A stretch of DNA of 64,000 nucleotides, taken from assembly GCA_038239345.1 (NCBI GenBank), contig JBBSEX010000008.1, positions 124,001 through 188,000 on the forward strand, written 5' to 3'. The DNA comes from JBBSEX01 sp038239345 (GTDB taxonomy: Bacteria; Acidobacteriota; Terriglobia; Bryobacterales; Bryobacteraceae). Shown one piece after another: positions 8,617 through 17,434 of the stretch (the first letter of the stretch is position 1; each line of letters begins with the position of its first letter). A program made the translations under genes and the position numbers. Below the pieces are notes generated by a model that saw nothing but the letters and a program-made list of their open reading frames with translations, ran no database searches and had not been told where the DNA came from.

Positions 8617-9471
8617 GTGAGCACCGAAGTCATTGATATCACAGCACGACGGAAGATGAACTGGATCACGGCGATCGTATTCGCGCTGTTCCACGTGGGG
8701 GCGATCGCGGCCCTGTTTATGTTTACCTGGAAGGCATTTTTCGTAACGATAGTTCTTTATTGGGCGACGGTCGGCCTGGGGATCAGTATGGGATATCATC
8801 GCCTGCATACCCATCGCTCCTACAAAATTCCGCTCTGGATGGAATATACTTTCGCGGTTTGTGGCTCGCTGACGCTGGAAGGCGGTCCCATTTTCTGGGT
8901 GGCTACGCATCGCATTCATCACCAGAAAGCAGATCTGCCAGGCGATCCTCATTCGCCGCATGACGGGGCGTTCTGGTCGCACGTCGGCTGGATTCTCTTC
9001 GGCGAAGCGAACCACAACAACACCCGCCTAATGTCGAAATACGCGCCCGACTTGGCAAGAGATCGCTTTTACGTTTGGTTGAATAACTATCACTGGATTC
9101 CTCTGGTTGTTCTGGGCTTGATCCTGCTTGCGGTTGGCGGGTGGTCGATGATGATGTGGGGGATTTTCTTCCGCGTCGTATTTGGCCTGCATGCCACATG
9201 GCTCGTAAATTCCGCCACGCACATGTGGGGTTCGCGGCGCTTCGTCACCCGTGACGATTCGCGCAATAACTGGTGGGTCGCGCTGCTTACGTTTGGCGAG
9301 GGCTGGCATAATAATCACCATGCTCATCCCACCTCGGCGCGTCATGGATTGGCCTGGTATGAATTCGATCCTTCGTGGATTCAAATCAGCATTCTGAAAT
9401 ATTTCGGTGTCGCCAAGGCGGTCCGGGTTGCCAAGGTAGATAGCGAACTGGCCGAGCGCGAAGCGGCGTAG
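8617..9471 (+). CDS. Membrane fatty acid (acyl-CoA type) desaturase
   Basis: A 284-residue integral membrane di-iron desaturase predicted to put a cis double bond in acyl chains, probably at delta-9, for membrane fluidity. Three histidine boxes are visible: HRLHTH (about 61-66), HRIHH (about 98-102) and HNNHH (about 231-235), in the spacing of the stearoyl-CoA desaturase class, with hydrophobic segments around residues 15-50 and 155-195. The GTG start is supported by AAGGGAG 7 bases upstream. Single gene with its own candidate promoter and a strong terminator at 9495-9553. Acyl-CoA, acyl-ACP or lipid-linked substrate cannot be decided here. Confidence 0.93.
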   Translation: MSTEVIDITARRKMNWITAIVFALFHVGAIAALFMFTWKAFFVTIVLYWATVGLGISMGYHRLHTHRSYKIPLWMEYTFAVCGSLTLEGGPIFWVATHRIHHQKADLPGDPHSPHDGAFWSHVGWILFGEANHNNTRLMSKYAPDLARDRFYVWLNNYHWIPLVVLGLILLAVGGWSMMMWGIFFRVVFGLHATWLVNSATHMWGSRRFVTRDDSRNNWWVALLTFGEGWHNNHHAHPTSARHGLAWYEFDPSWIQISILKYFGVAKAVRVAKVDSELAEREAA

Positions 9472-9494
9472 TCTTCCTACTTTCGACGGAACTC

Positions 9495-9553
9495 AAAGGC
9501 TCCCCGCACGTGGCTGCTGCATCACAAGCCGCCGGTTGCGGGGAGCCTTTTTT
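9495..9553 (+). terminator. Rho-independent terminator after the desaturase
   Basis: Arms AAAGGCTCCCCGCA (9495-9508) and TGCGGGGAGCCTTTTTT (9537-9553) pair over 14 bases, with a loop of 28 bases, and the 3' arm merges into a run of T. It lies 24 bases after the desaturase stop and before the histidine kinase gene. It is the clearest intrinsic terminator I found in the window. Confidence 0.9.
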
Positions 9554-9577
9554 GCTGGATAACGCTAAGCTGGAAAC

Positions 9578-10471
9578 ATGGTTGTCGCGGGCCGCCGGAA
9601 ATCGATCGCGTTCTTCATAGCGCTCGGGGCCGGCCTTATTTCGGTCATCCTGCTGCTCTACATCGGTTGGGTTCTGCTCAACTGGAAAACGGGGATCCTG
9701 CTGGTATTAGGGGCGCTGCTGGCGGCGATGATCATCAGCGGAGTGGTGCTGAATACTATTTTCCTGGTGCGGGAAATCCGCCGCAACGAACAGCAGGACG
9801 CCTTCATCAACGCCGTTACACACGAATTGAAGACGCCGGTGGCTTCGATTCGCCTCTATTTGCAGACGCTGCAATCCCGTTCCGTCGACGAACAGAAGCG
9901 TCAGGAATTCTACAAGACCATGTTGGCCGATAGCGACCGCTTGCTTGGGACCGTCGAGCAAGTTTTGCGCACCGGAAGGATCGGCGCCACCAGCCGCAAG
10001 CTGGAGCGTTCGCCCATTGACCTGGATGCGCTGATTGAAGAGTGTCTGAACCGCGCGCGTACCGTTCACGATGTGCCGGCCGATGCGGTGCGCTTCCACG
10101 CGGGCACGGCCGTCACCATAGTTGGCGATTTGGATGAGGTGCGGGCTGCGGTATCGAACCTGATCGACAACGCCGTAAAATATTCGGGCAGCGCCGTCAA
10201 CGTCACAGTGGAAACTGAAAAGGTGGACGAAAAGTACGTTACGGTCCGCGTTCGCGACGAAGGTATGGGTATCGCGAAGCTGGAACTGAAGCAAATTTTT
10301 AAAAGGTTTTATCGCGCCCCCGGTCCACTGACGGCACGCGTCAAGGGTACCGGACTAGGCCTATACATCGTCCGCTCCGTGGCTAAGAGACACGGCGGGC
10401 GGGCTTGGGCCGAAAGTGAAGGTCCTGGCCACGGCAGCACGTTCGTTCTGCAGTTGCCGATCGCGAAATGA
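9578..10471 (+). CDS. Sensor histidine kinase
   Basis: A 297-residue membrane kinase of a two-component system. Two hydrophobic helices (about 10-32 and 36-60) are followed directly by a HisKA dimerisation domain with NAVTHELKTPVASIR (phospho-accepting His about residue 82) and a HATPase domain with N box LIDNAVKYSG, G1 VRDEGMGI and G2 GTGLGLYIV. There is almost no periplasmic loop and no HAMP domain, so it probably senses a membrane or cytosolic cue or works with a partner. Its stop overlaps the ATG of the response regulator by 4 bases (ATGA, 10468-10471), a standard coupled pair. Signal unknown. Confidence 0.93.
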   Translation: MVVAGRRKSIAFFIALGAGLISVILLLYIGWVLLNWKTGILLVLGALLAAMIISGVVLNTIFLVREIRRNEQQDAFINAVTHELKTPVASIRLYLQTLQSRSVDEQKRQEFYKTMLADSDRLLGTVEQVLRTGRIGATSRKLERSPIDLDALIEECLNRARTVHDVPADAVRFHAGTAVTIVGDLDEVRAAVSNLIDNAVKYSGSAVNVTVETEKVDEKYVTVRVRDEGMGIAKLELKQIFKRFYRAPGPLTARVKGTGLGLYIVRSVAKRHGGRAWAESEGPGHGSTFVLQLPIAK

Positions 10472-11184
10472 GTGTGATTCTGGTTGTGGAAGATGAGCAA
10501 CATCTGGCCGATGGCTTGCGTTTTAACCTCGAGGCCGAAGGGTATCAGGTGCGGGTGGTGGACACAGGCGAGTCGGCGCTTGAGGTTCTGCTGGGCGGCT
10601 CGCCGGGCATTGATGTGGTGGTGCTGGATGTCATGTTGCCGGGAATCAATGGCTTTGCCGTAATGACGGAAATGCGCCAAGCGGGGCAGTTTATTCCTAC
10701 CCTTATGTTGACGGCGCGTGGACATCCGGACGACATCCTTAAGGGGTTCGCGGCCGGCGCCGACGATTATCTGACCAAGCCCTTCGAGTTGCCCATTCTA
10801 ATCGCGCGCATCCGGGGCTTGTTGCGCCGCCGCGAATGGCTGCGCGTCACCACAACCCAGTTGACCCCACCGCCCGGCGTGAAGGAGACGTATACGTTCG
10901 GCGATAAGCGGGTCCACTTCGATCTGCTGGAATTGCATGTGCGTGACCGCGTGTTTCCGCTGACGCTGATGGAGGCGAACGTCCTGCGCCACCTGATTGA
11001 GCACGAGGGCAAACCGGTCTCGCGCAAGATGATGTTAGAGGAAGTATGGGGTCTGCACGAAGACACCGACACCCGCGCTATCGACAATTTCATCGTCCGG
11101 CTGCGCAAATATATTGAGAACGATCCCACCCGCCCGAAGCACCTGTTGACCGTGCGTGGAGTGGGTTATCGCTTTGCAAGCTGA
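10468..11184 (+). CDS. OmpR/PhoB-family response regulator
   Basis: A 238-residue transcription regulator. The receiver domain (1-120) has the acidic pocket (VVEDEQ), the phospho-accepting Asp in VVVLDVMLPG (about residue 54) and the conserved Lys in DDYLTKPFELP (about 104). A C-terminal winged-helix DNA-binding domain (about 145-238) ends with TRAIDNFIVRLRKYIENDP and LLTVRGVGYRF, typical of the OmpR class. Translationally coupled to the preceding histidine kinase, its likely partner. Targets are not evident; the next gene follows after about 80 bases. Confidence 0.94.
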   Translation: MSVILVVEDEQHLADGLRFNLEAEGYQVRVVDTGESALEVLLGGSPGIDVVVLDVMLPGINGFAVMTEMRQAGQFIPTLMLTARGHPDDILKGFAAGADDYLTKPFELPILIARIRGLLRRREWLRVTTTQLTPPPGVKETYTFGDKRVHFDLLELHVRDRVFPLTLMEANVLRHLIEHEGKPVSRKMMLEEVWGLHEDTDTRAIDNFIVRLRKYIENDPTRPKHLLTVRGVGYRFAS

Positions 11185-11262
11185 CCTTGGACTATTGCAG
11201 CCGAACCTGCTGGTTGATTTCGGATACCGTTCGGATGTACTGGCCGCGATACACTGAGTCCC

Positions 11263-12102
11263 ATGGCAGGCCGCACCAGTGGACCGTTCACTGGCATTAG
11301 AATTCCAATCTTCGCCGCGTTACTAATCGCCTATGGATGCGGACCTTCTTCGGAGACGGGACCGGTTCCGGAGTACACGTTCACGGTGGTTCATGCATAT
11401 CCACACGATCCGCGGGCGTTTACCGAAGGACTCTTTTATCAGGACGGATTTCTGTATGAGAGTACGGGTCTTGCCGGCCAATCGTCCATTCGCAAAGTGG
11501 AGTTGCAAACGGGAAAAATCCTCCAGCAGCAGGATGTACCGGCGGCGTACTTTGGAGAGGGCATCGCTCCGTGGAAGGATCGATTGATCGCGCTCACCTA
11601 CACCACACAACTCGGCTTCGTCTACGATCGCAACAGCCTGACGGTGCGACGCGCTTTTCAGTATCCCGGTCAAGGGTGGGCACTGACCCAAGATGGCAAG
11701 CGTCTGATCATGGACGATGGCACGCCGCAGATTCGCTTCTGGGATCCCGAGACGCTTGCCGAGATTGGCCGCATCACCGTAACCGCCGATGGACGGCCGC
11801 TACAGGACCTCAACGAACTGGAATGGGTGAAGGGCGAGATTTATGCGAACATCTGGCATTGGGATAGAATCGCCCGCATTGATCCCGCCTCGGGCAAGGT
11901 GGTTGGCTGGATCGATTTGGCCGGCCTGTTAAACGCCGACGACCGGCTGGCGGGACCCGACGGTGTGGAGCAGGTATTGAACGGTATCGCCTACGATGCC
12001 GCGGGCGATCGCCTGTTTGTAACCGGCAAATGGTGGCCCAAGCTCTTTGAGATCCGGCTGGTGAACAAAACTGCTAAGACCAAGGAAGTTTGGAACCGAT
12101 AA
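11263..12102 (+). CDS. Glutaminyl-peptide cyclotransferase, beta-propeller type (possible lipoprotein)
   Basis: A 279-residue protein of the plant/bacterial glutaminyl cyclase family (Glu_cyclase_2), which converts N-terminal glutamine to pyroglutamate. Motifs include YPHDPRAFTEGLFYQDGFLY, ESTGLAGQSSIRKVEL, LNELEWVKGEIYANIWH and LNGIAYDAAGDRLFVTGKWW, covering the five-bladed propeller. The N-terminus has a hydrophobic stretch ending in LLIAYGC, a possible though imperfect lipobox, so it probably acts outside the cytoplasm. About 80 bases separate it from the response regulator gene, so co-transcription is possible. Confidence 0.9.
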   Translation: MAGRTSGPFTGIRIPIFAALLIAYGCGPSSETGPVPEYTFTVVHAYPHDPRAFTEGLFYQDGFLYESTGLAGQSSIRKVELQTGKILQQQDVPAAYFGEGIAPWKDRLIALTYTTQLGFVYDRNSLTVRRAFQYPGQGWALTQDGKRLIMDDGTPQIRFWDPETLAEIGRITVTADGRPLQDLNELEWVKGEIYANIWHWDRIARIDPASGKVVGWIDLAGLLNADDRLAGPDGVEQVLNGIAYDAAGDRLFVTGKWWPKLFEIRLVNKTAKTKEVWNR

Positions 12103-12196
12103 TCTTCTGCACAAAAATTCAAGAATCGCGTCATCCCTGTTCCCTTTTTCCAACTATACACGTCTACCATGTCGAAGACCCGCGAAGATCATACCT

Positions 12197-14887
12197 ATGT
12201 ACAATCGAAATTTAGCACCCAGCACGACCTTCCGTGCATCTATCGTGTTCTTATTGACATCGGCGTTCGCAGCGGCCGGCGGCAACGAGCTTCCTATCGC
12301 CTTCGAACCCGAGGCGAACGGGCATTTCTCAGCCCACGGGCGCGGTTTCGCTTTAGAACTGAGTGCTTCCGAAGCGCGGATACGCGCTCCACGCGCCGGT
12401 GCCGATTTCCGCATGCAAGTGGCGGGCGCGAACCCCGCGGCACGCCTGCACCCCGAGGACAAGCTGCCGGGCATTGCCAGCCATTTTAATGGAACCGACC
12501 GCTCCCAGTGGCGCACGAATCTGCCGACCTATCGAACCGTCCGCGCGGAGTCTGTCTATCCTGGCATCGATCTTGTTTTTCACGGCGCGGCGAAGCTGTT
12601 GGAATATGATTTTGTAGTTGCACCGGGCGCGAACCCGCGCGACATTCGTCTCCGTTTTTCCGGCCTTAACTCGCTACGCAAGGACGCGCAGGGCAACCTG
12701 ATTCTGGCCACGCCGCTAGGTGAAATGACGCAGCATAAGCCGCGCGTTTATCAAACGATCGCCGGAATGCAGAGTGACGTACCCGGGTCATTTGTGATTG
12801 GATCGCGGAACGAAGTCAGCTTCCGAATTGGAACGTATGACCGGCGCGCGCCGCTGGTGATCGATCCCACGTTGATCTATTCCAGCTTTCTCGGGGGTGG
12901 TGGCGACGATGACGCGCGAAGCATCGCGACAGACGTTTCCGGAAACACCTACATCGCCGGGTTAACCACATCCACCAATAACGGCGACGCGGATATTTTC
13001 GTACAAAAGATAAGCGGCGACGGCACCAAAGTTCTCTATACCGCGACGGTTGGAGGGTCCGCCGACGACTACGGCAATGGAATAGCGGTGGATACAAACG
13101 GCATCGCCTATGTTGTAGGCTCCACCTTTTCCGGAGATTTTCCGCTTTCCTCAAAGGCCTTTCAAGCAGCCATCGCCGGGAACGAGGATGCGGTTGTCTT
13201 CAGTCTCGATCCGACTGGCGCGAATTTGGGATTTTCGACGTACATGGGCGGCGGCGATGTCGATCAAGGCTTGGCGATTGCGTTGGATGTACGAGCCAAC
13301 GTGTATATCACCGGCAGTACGCACTCCGATGACTTTCCCACTCATTCCGGCGCGTTCAGCACCAAACGGGCGGGCGGAATCGATGGCTTTGTCGCCAGCT
13401 TCAACTCTGATGGAACGGCCTACTATTCCACTTTTATTGGCGGAGAAGGGGATGACGCGGGCGGTGGCATTGCCGCCGACGCAAGTGGCAATGCGTACGT
13501 AACCGGGTCCACCCGATCCGACGGATTTCCAGTGGCCGGGAACGCCTTCCAGCGCTCGCGGAGCGGAAACATCGACGCCTTTGTCCTGAAGCTGGATCCG
13601 CTGGGCGACCACCTGATCTACTCAACCTTCCTGGGCGGCAGCGCCTTCGATTTCGGCAATGGCATCGCCATCGACGGCTCGGCGAACGCCTACGTTGTCG
13701 GAGTCACGGCTTCCTCGAAATTCCCCGTGAGCGGCAATGCGTATCAGCGTTCCTATCAAGGCGATCCGGAAGATATTTTCGTCGCCAAAGTGAACGCCGA
13801 TGGCAGCCAGTTGTTATATTCCACGTTCCTCGGGACGCATGCCGACGACTACGCCTATGCCATCGCTGTGAATGGATCGGGCGAAGCCTTCATTTCCGGC
13901 GAGACCAACTCCGATCAATATCCAGTGACTGGCGACGCCCAACAAAAGAATCGTAAGGGCGGCCTGGATGGGGTGATTTCGAAGCTCAGCGCGGATGGGA
14001 GTCAACTGCTCTACTCCACTTTCTGGGGCGGCAGCAACGACGATGGAGTGGAGGCAATCGCGGTGGATGGTTTTGGCGGGCTTTACTTCGCGGGCTATAC
14101 AGGCTCGGGCGATTATCCGGTCACGGGAGGCACTTTCCAGCCATCGCCCGGCGGCGGACCGACGGATGCTTTTGTTGCCAGCTTGCAATTTCCCGCGCCC
14201 ACGCCGGTTATTAATCCCGGCGGAATCGGCAACGCGGCGGGAAATGCAGGGCCTGTGGCGCCCGGGTCATTGGCTTCGATTTATGGAATCAACCTGGCCG
14301 GCATCACCGCCGTGGCCACCGCAACCCCGCTCTCAACTTCGCTTGCCAATACGCAAGTCACCGTCAATGACATAGCGGCGCCACTGGTTTACGTGAGCGG
14401 TGGCCAGATCAACTTTCAGGTTCCTTACGGCACATCGCCTGGCGCCGCGTCGGTGGTGGTAACAGTGGCCCAAACCAAATCGGCCGCGGTGTCGGTAAAT
14501 GTTTCACAGGCGGCGCCGGGCATCTTCGTTAGCGGGAATCGAGCCATCGCGCAGAACGCCGATGGCAGCACCAATAGCACCACAAACCCCGTGAAGACTG
14601 GCAGTGTGATCGTCGTCTATTTCACCGGGCTGGGCGCGGCGACCCCAGCCGTCGATACAGGTTCGGCAGCGCCCATCACGCCGCTTTCGGGCACCGCGCT
14701 CCCTTGCTCAGCTACTGTTGCTGGTCAGCCGGTAGCGACGTTATTCTGTGGCTTAACCCCCGGCTTCGTCGGTTTGGCGCAAGCAAATATTCCAATTCCA
14801 AGCCTGGCGGGAACCGGCGATCAGCCCATCACGTTGTCCATTGGCGGGGCGGTCAGTAACAACCCCGTGATTGCCATTACTCGCTAA
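12197..14887 (+). CDS. Secreted SBBP-repeat beta-propeller protein with Solibacter-type C-terminal domain
   Basis: An 896-residue exported protein. A signal sequence is followed by an N-terminal domain of about 200 residues (FNGTDRSQWRTNLPTY, YPGIDLVFHG) usually found before SBBP repeats. Seven repeats of about 55-60 residues follow (about 225-670), each with a core like YSTFLGG...DD...IAVD..GNAYV.G.T.S.DFP. The last 225 residues start at NPGGIGNAAGNAGPVAPGS and match the C-terminal domain seen on many large Solibacter proteins (TIGR03437 as I recall it). Probably a surface protein; the ligand is unknown. The downstream peptidase frame extends back into its end, but that gene most likely starts later. 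Confidence 0.85.
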   Translation: MYNRNLAPSTTFRASIVFLLTSAFAAAGGNELPIAFEPEANGHFSAHGRGFALELSASEARIRAPRAGADFRMQVAGANPAARLHPEDKLPGIASHFNGTDRSQWRTNLPTYRTVRAESVYPGIDLVFHGAAKLLEYDFVVAPGANPRDIRLRFSGLNSLRKDAQGNLILATPLGEMTQHKPRVYQTIAGMQSDVPGSFVIGSRNEVSFRIGTYDRRAPLVIDPTLIYSSFLGGGGDDDARSIATDVSGNTYIAGLTTSTNNGDADIFVQKISGDGTKVLYTATVGGSADDYGNGIAVDTNGIAYVVGSTFSGDFPLSSKAFQAAIAGNEDAVVFSLDPTGANLGFSTYMGGGDVDQGLAIALDVRANVYITGSTHSDDFPTHSGAFSTKRAGGIDGFVASFNSDGTAYYSTFIGGEGDDAGGGIAADASGNAYVTGSTRSDGFPVAGNAFQRSRSGNIDAFVLKLDPLGDHLIYSTFLGGSAFDFGNGIAIDGSANAYVVGVTASSKFPVSGNAYQRSYQGDPEDIFVAKVNADGSQLLYSTFLGTHADDYAYAIAVNGSGEAFISGETNSDQYPVTGDAQQKNRKGGLDGVISKLSADGSQLLYSTFWGGSNDDGVEAIAVDGFGGLYFAGYTGSGDYPVTGGTFQPSPGGGPTDAFVASLQFPAPTPVINPGGIGNAAGNAGPVAPGSLASIYGINLAGITAVATATPLSTSLANTQVTVNDIAAPLVYVSGGQINFQVPYGTSPGAASVVVTVAQTKSAAVSVNVSQAAPGIFVSGNRAIAQNADGSTNSTTNPVKTGSVIVVYFTGLGAATPAVDTGSAAPITPLSGTALPCSATVAGQPVATLFCGLTPGFVGLAQANIPIPSLAGTGDQPITLSIGGAVSNNPVIAITR

Positions 14888-14948
14888 ATACGCGACGCCG
14901 CGTGAATGTTTCAACTCTCGCGCGGCGTTTCGCTATTCTGTTGGGAGC

Positions 14949-16835
14949 GTGCGATCCCTTCTTATACTCGTCCTGATATCTTCCGCCTGCGCCCAGAAAC
15001 CGCTCACGCCAGAACAATGCCTGCAGGTCCGCACGCTGTCGGGTTTGGAATTCTCGCCCGATGGACAGCGGCTTGTTTTCGAAGTTCGTGAGCCAGTTAA
15101 GGGCACAACCGACGCACAACATCTCTGGGTATTCCAAGTGGGCTCGAACGATTTGCGTCAATGGACGAGCTCCGCAAAGTCGGAACGCCGGCCACACTGG
15201 TCACCCGATAGCCGCTCGCTGGCCTTTCTTTCCAACCGCGACGATAAAACGCAAATCTATGTCATGCGCGCCGATGGCGGCGAATCGATCAAGCTGACAG
15301 ACGGCAAGAACGATGTTACGGATTTCGTCTGGTCACCCGATTCCCAGCAGATTGCATTCCTCGCGGGTGAACCGAAAACCGAAGCGGAAGAGAAAAAGAT
15401 AACCGATAAGAACGATGCCCGTGTGGTGGATCGTGACGACAAGCCGGCGAGATTATGGGTGATCGATCTTGCATCGCGCAAGCCGCGTCAAGTAACGAAA
15501 GCGCCGTGGCGAATTGAGCAGGTGGCATGGTCCGCCGATGCCGTTATCGTGAAAGCGAGCGATCGTCCCGAGGTGGAGCAATGGATCGATCAGATCTATA
15601 GAGTGACTCTCGCCGATGGAACCATTACGCCGCTGGCCAAGCAGGCGGGCCCGTTCGGAAGCCTGCAAATGTCCAGGGATGGAACGCAAGTGGCCTATGT
15701 CGCTTCCCGTGGCGATGGTCCGTCGCCGCACGACTTATATAGCGTCCCGATGGCGGGTGGCGCCGCCAAAAATCTAACAGCCGCGTCGCTTGATCGTCCC
15801 GTTCAGCAGTACATTTGGGGTCCAGGCAGCGCAATCGACCTGCTTGTTCAGAACGGGTTTCGATCGGAACTCTACACTCTTCGCGACGGGGCGGTGAAGC
15901 GCCTCCTGCCAGATTTCGAGCCATCCATCACGTCCATGGCCGTCAGCGACCAGGGGACGATCGCCTTAGCCGCCGGGAGCCACAACCAGTTGCCGGAACT
16001 GTGGATCTCCGACGGAAAAGCCGCCCGTCGCGTTAGCAAGTTCAATACGTCGTGGGGTGAAATCGCCCTGCGGCCGATTGAGATCATCCAATACGCCAGC
16101 TTTGACCGAAAGAAAATAGAGGCCGCGGTATTTAGACCCAGTCCCGTTACAGGGGCGAAACGAGCGGGCGTTGTGCTTGTTCACGGCGGACCCACGGGAG
16201 CATGGAGCGACCGCTTCGATCGTTGGGCGCAACTTCTAGTCGCCCGTGGCTACGTCGTGATCTCACCCAACATTCGCGGATCCAGCGGATACGGAAGCGC
16301 GTTCATCGAGAGTAATCGCAAGGATTGGGGCGGCGGCGATTTCAAAGACGTAATGGCGGCGGCGGACTGGCTGGTAACAAACGCGAACGTCGATCCCGAG
16401 CGAATCGGAATCGGCGGCTGGTCCTATGGCGGCTACATGTCGATGTGGGCCATCACGCAAACCAATCGATTCCATGCCGCCGTGGCTGGCGCCGGATTAT
16501 CCGATCTTGCCGGTGAGTACGGAACCGAGCAAGGGCCGGAATACGATGAGTGGTTCTACGGTTTGCCCTACGAAAACCTGGAAGTATTCCAGAAGTCGTC
16601 GCCGATCACATACGTGAAGAATGCGAAGACGCCGACGCTAATTTTACAAGGCGAACAGGACTCCACCGATCCGCCGGCGCAAAGCCAACAGCTATACCGG
16701 GGACTGAAGCGTTATGGCGTGATCACGGAACTGGTGATGTATCCACGCGAGCCGCATAGTTTTCGCGAAGAGAAACATCAACTGGATCTGCTGGAGCGGA
16801 TGCTCGCCTGGTTCGATCGATTTTTGAAGCCTTAA
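14949..16835 (+). CDS. S9-family serine peptidase (prolyl oligopeptidase type), exported
   Basis: About 628 residues. The frame is open from 14871, but GTG 14949 is preferred because it begins a signal peptide (VRSLLILVLISSACAQ) and avoids overlap with the previous gene; it has no well-placed ribosome site, so the start is tentative. A seven-bladed propeller with WD40-like PD40 repeats (LEFSPDGQRLVF, PHWSPDSRSLAFLSNRDDK) precedes an alpha/beta hydrolase domain with HGGPTGAW, the nucleophile elbow GGWSYGGYMS (Ser about 492), Asp in GEQDSTDPP (about 570) and His in REPHSFREE (about 602). It probably trims short peptides in the periplasm. It is convergent with leuD and shares the TTAA stop. Confidence 0.92.
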   Translation: MRSLLILVLISSACAQKPLTPEQCLQVRTLSGLEFSPDGQRLVFEVREPVKGTTDAQHLWVFQVGSNDLRQWTSSAKSERRPHWSPDSRSLAFLSNRDDKTQIYVMRADGGESIKLTDGKNDVTDFVWSPDSQQIAFLAGEPKTEAEEKKITDKNDARVVDRDDKPARLWVIDLASRKPRQVTKAPWRIEQVAWSADAVIVKASDRPEVEQWIDQIYRVTLADGTITPLAKQAGPFGSLQMSRDGTQVAYVASRGDGPSPHDLYSVPMAGGAAKNLTAASLDRPVQQYIWGPGSAIDLLVQNGFRSELYTLRDGAVKRLLPDFEPSITSMAVSDQGTIALAAGSHNQLPELWISDGKAARRVSKFNTSWGEIALRPIEIIQYASFDRKKIEAAVFRPSPVTGAKRAGVVLVHGGPTGAWSDRFDRWAQLLVARGYVVISPNIRGSSGYGSAFIESNRKDWGGGDFKDVMAAADWLVTNANVDPERIGIGGWSYGGYMSMWAITQTNRFHAAVAGAGLSDLAGEYGTEQGPEYDEWFYGLPYENLEVFQKSSPITYVKNAKTPTLILQGEQDSTDPPAQSQQLYRGLKRYGVITELVMYPREPHSFREEKHQLDLLERMLAWFDRFLKP

Positions 16836-17434
16836 ACGGTCTGTAGCGTATTGATCGACCCGAGCCGCTTCGTTTCAAACGCCGCAATGGCTTCGTTTTG
16901 TTTCAGGATGTAGCCCAATTCATCGACACCTTCCAGCATGCAATGCTTGGAAAACTCGTCCACCGGAAACTCGACGGCGCGGCCGTCAGACAATGTGATC
17001 GTCTGCGAGGCAAGATCGACCTTCACAGCCGATTTGAGGTTTTCGAACAGCCAGGCGTGCACATCGCGCGGGACGACGATTGGCAATAGACCGTTCTTCG
17101 TCGAGTTTTGCTTGAAGATATCGGCGAAGGATGTGCTGAGCACGGCGCGAAAGCCAAATTGAGTGAGGGCCCACGGCGCATGCTCACGGGAACTGCCGCA
17201 ACCGAAGTTGTCGCCCGCGAGCAAAATTTGCCTCTGCCGCGATTCCGGCAGGTTCAGCACGAAGTCCGGCTTCGGCTTCCCCTCGGCATCGTAACGCCAA
17301 TCGTTGAACAGTTGATCGCCCAACCCGATTTTTGAAATTGTCTTCAGAAAGCGCGCGGGAATAATCTGATCGGTATCCACGTTATCGATCGGGAACACAA
17401 CCATCTGGCTTTGAAAGGGCGTAAATTTGCTCAT
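16832..17434 (-). CDS. leuD: 3-isopropylmalate dehydratase small subunit
   Basis: The 200-residue LeuD swivel-domain subunit pairs with LeuC to isomerise 2- to 3-isopropylmalate in leucine synthesis. Key text: IDNVDTDQIIPARFLKT near the start, LLAGDNFGCGSSREHAPWAL and SFADIFKQNSTKNGLLPI. Length is typical of the bacterial small subunit. Its ATG overlaps the LeuC stop (TAATG on the minus strand, 17432-17436), so translation of the two subunits is coupled. It is the last gene of a leuA-leuB-leuC-leuD run and shares its stop with the convergent S9 peptidase. Confidence 0.97.
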   Translation of the reverse strand: MSKFTPFQSQMVVFPIDNVDTDQIIPARFLKTISKIGLGDQLFNDWRYDAEGKPKPDFVLNLPESRQRQILLAGDNFGCGSSREHAPWALTQFGFRAVLSTSFADIFKQNSTKNGLLPIVVPRDVHAWLFENLKSAVKVDLASQTITLSDGRAVEFPVDEFSKHCMLEGVDELGYILKQNEAIAAFETKRLGSINTLQTV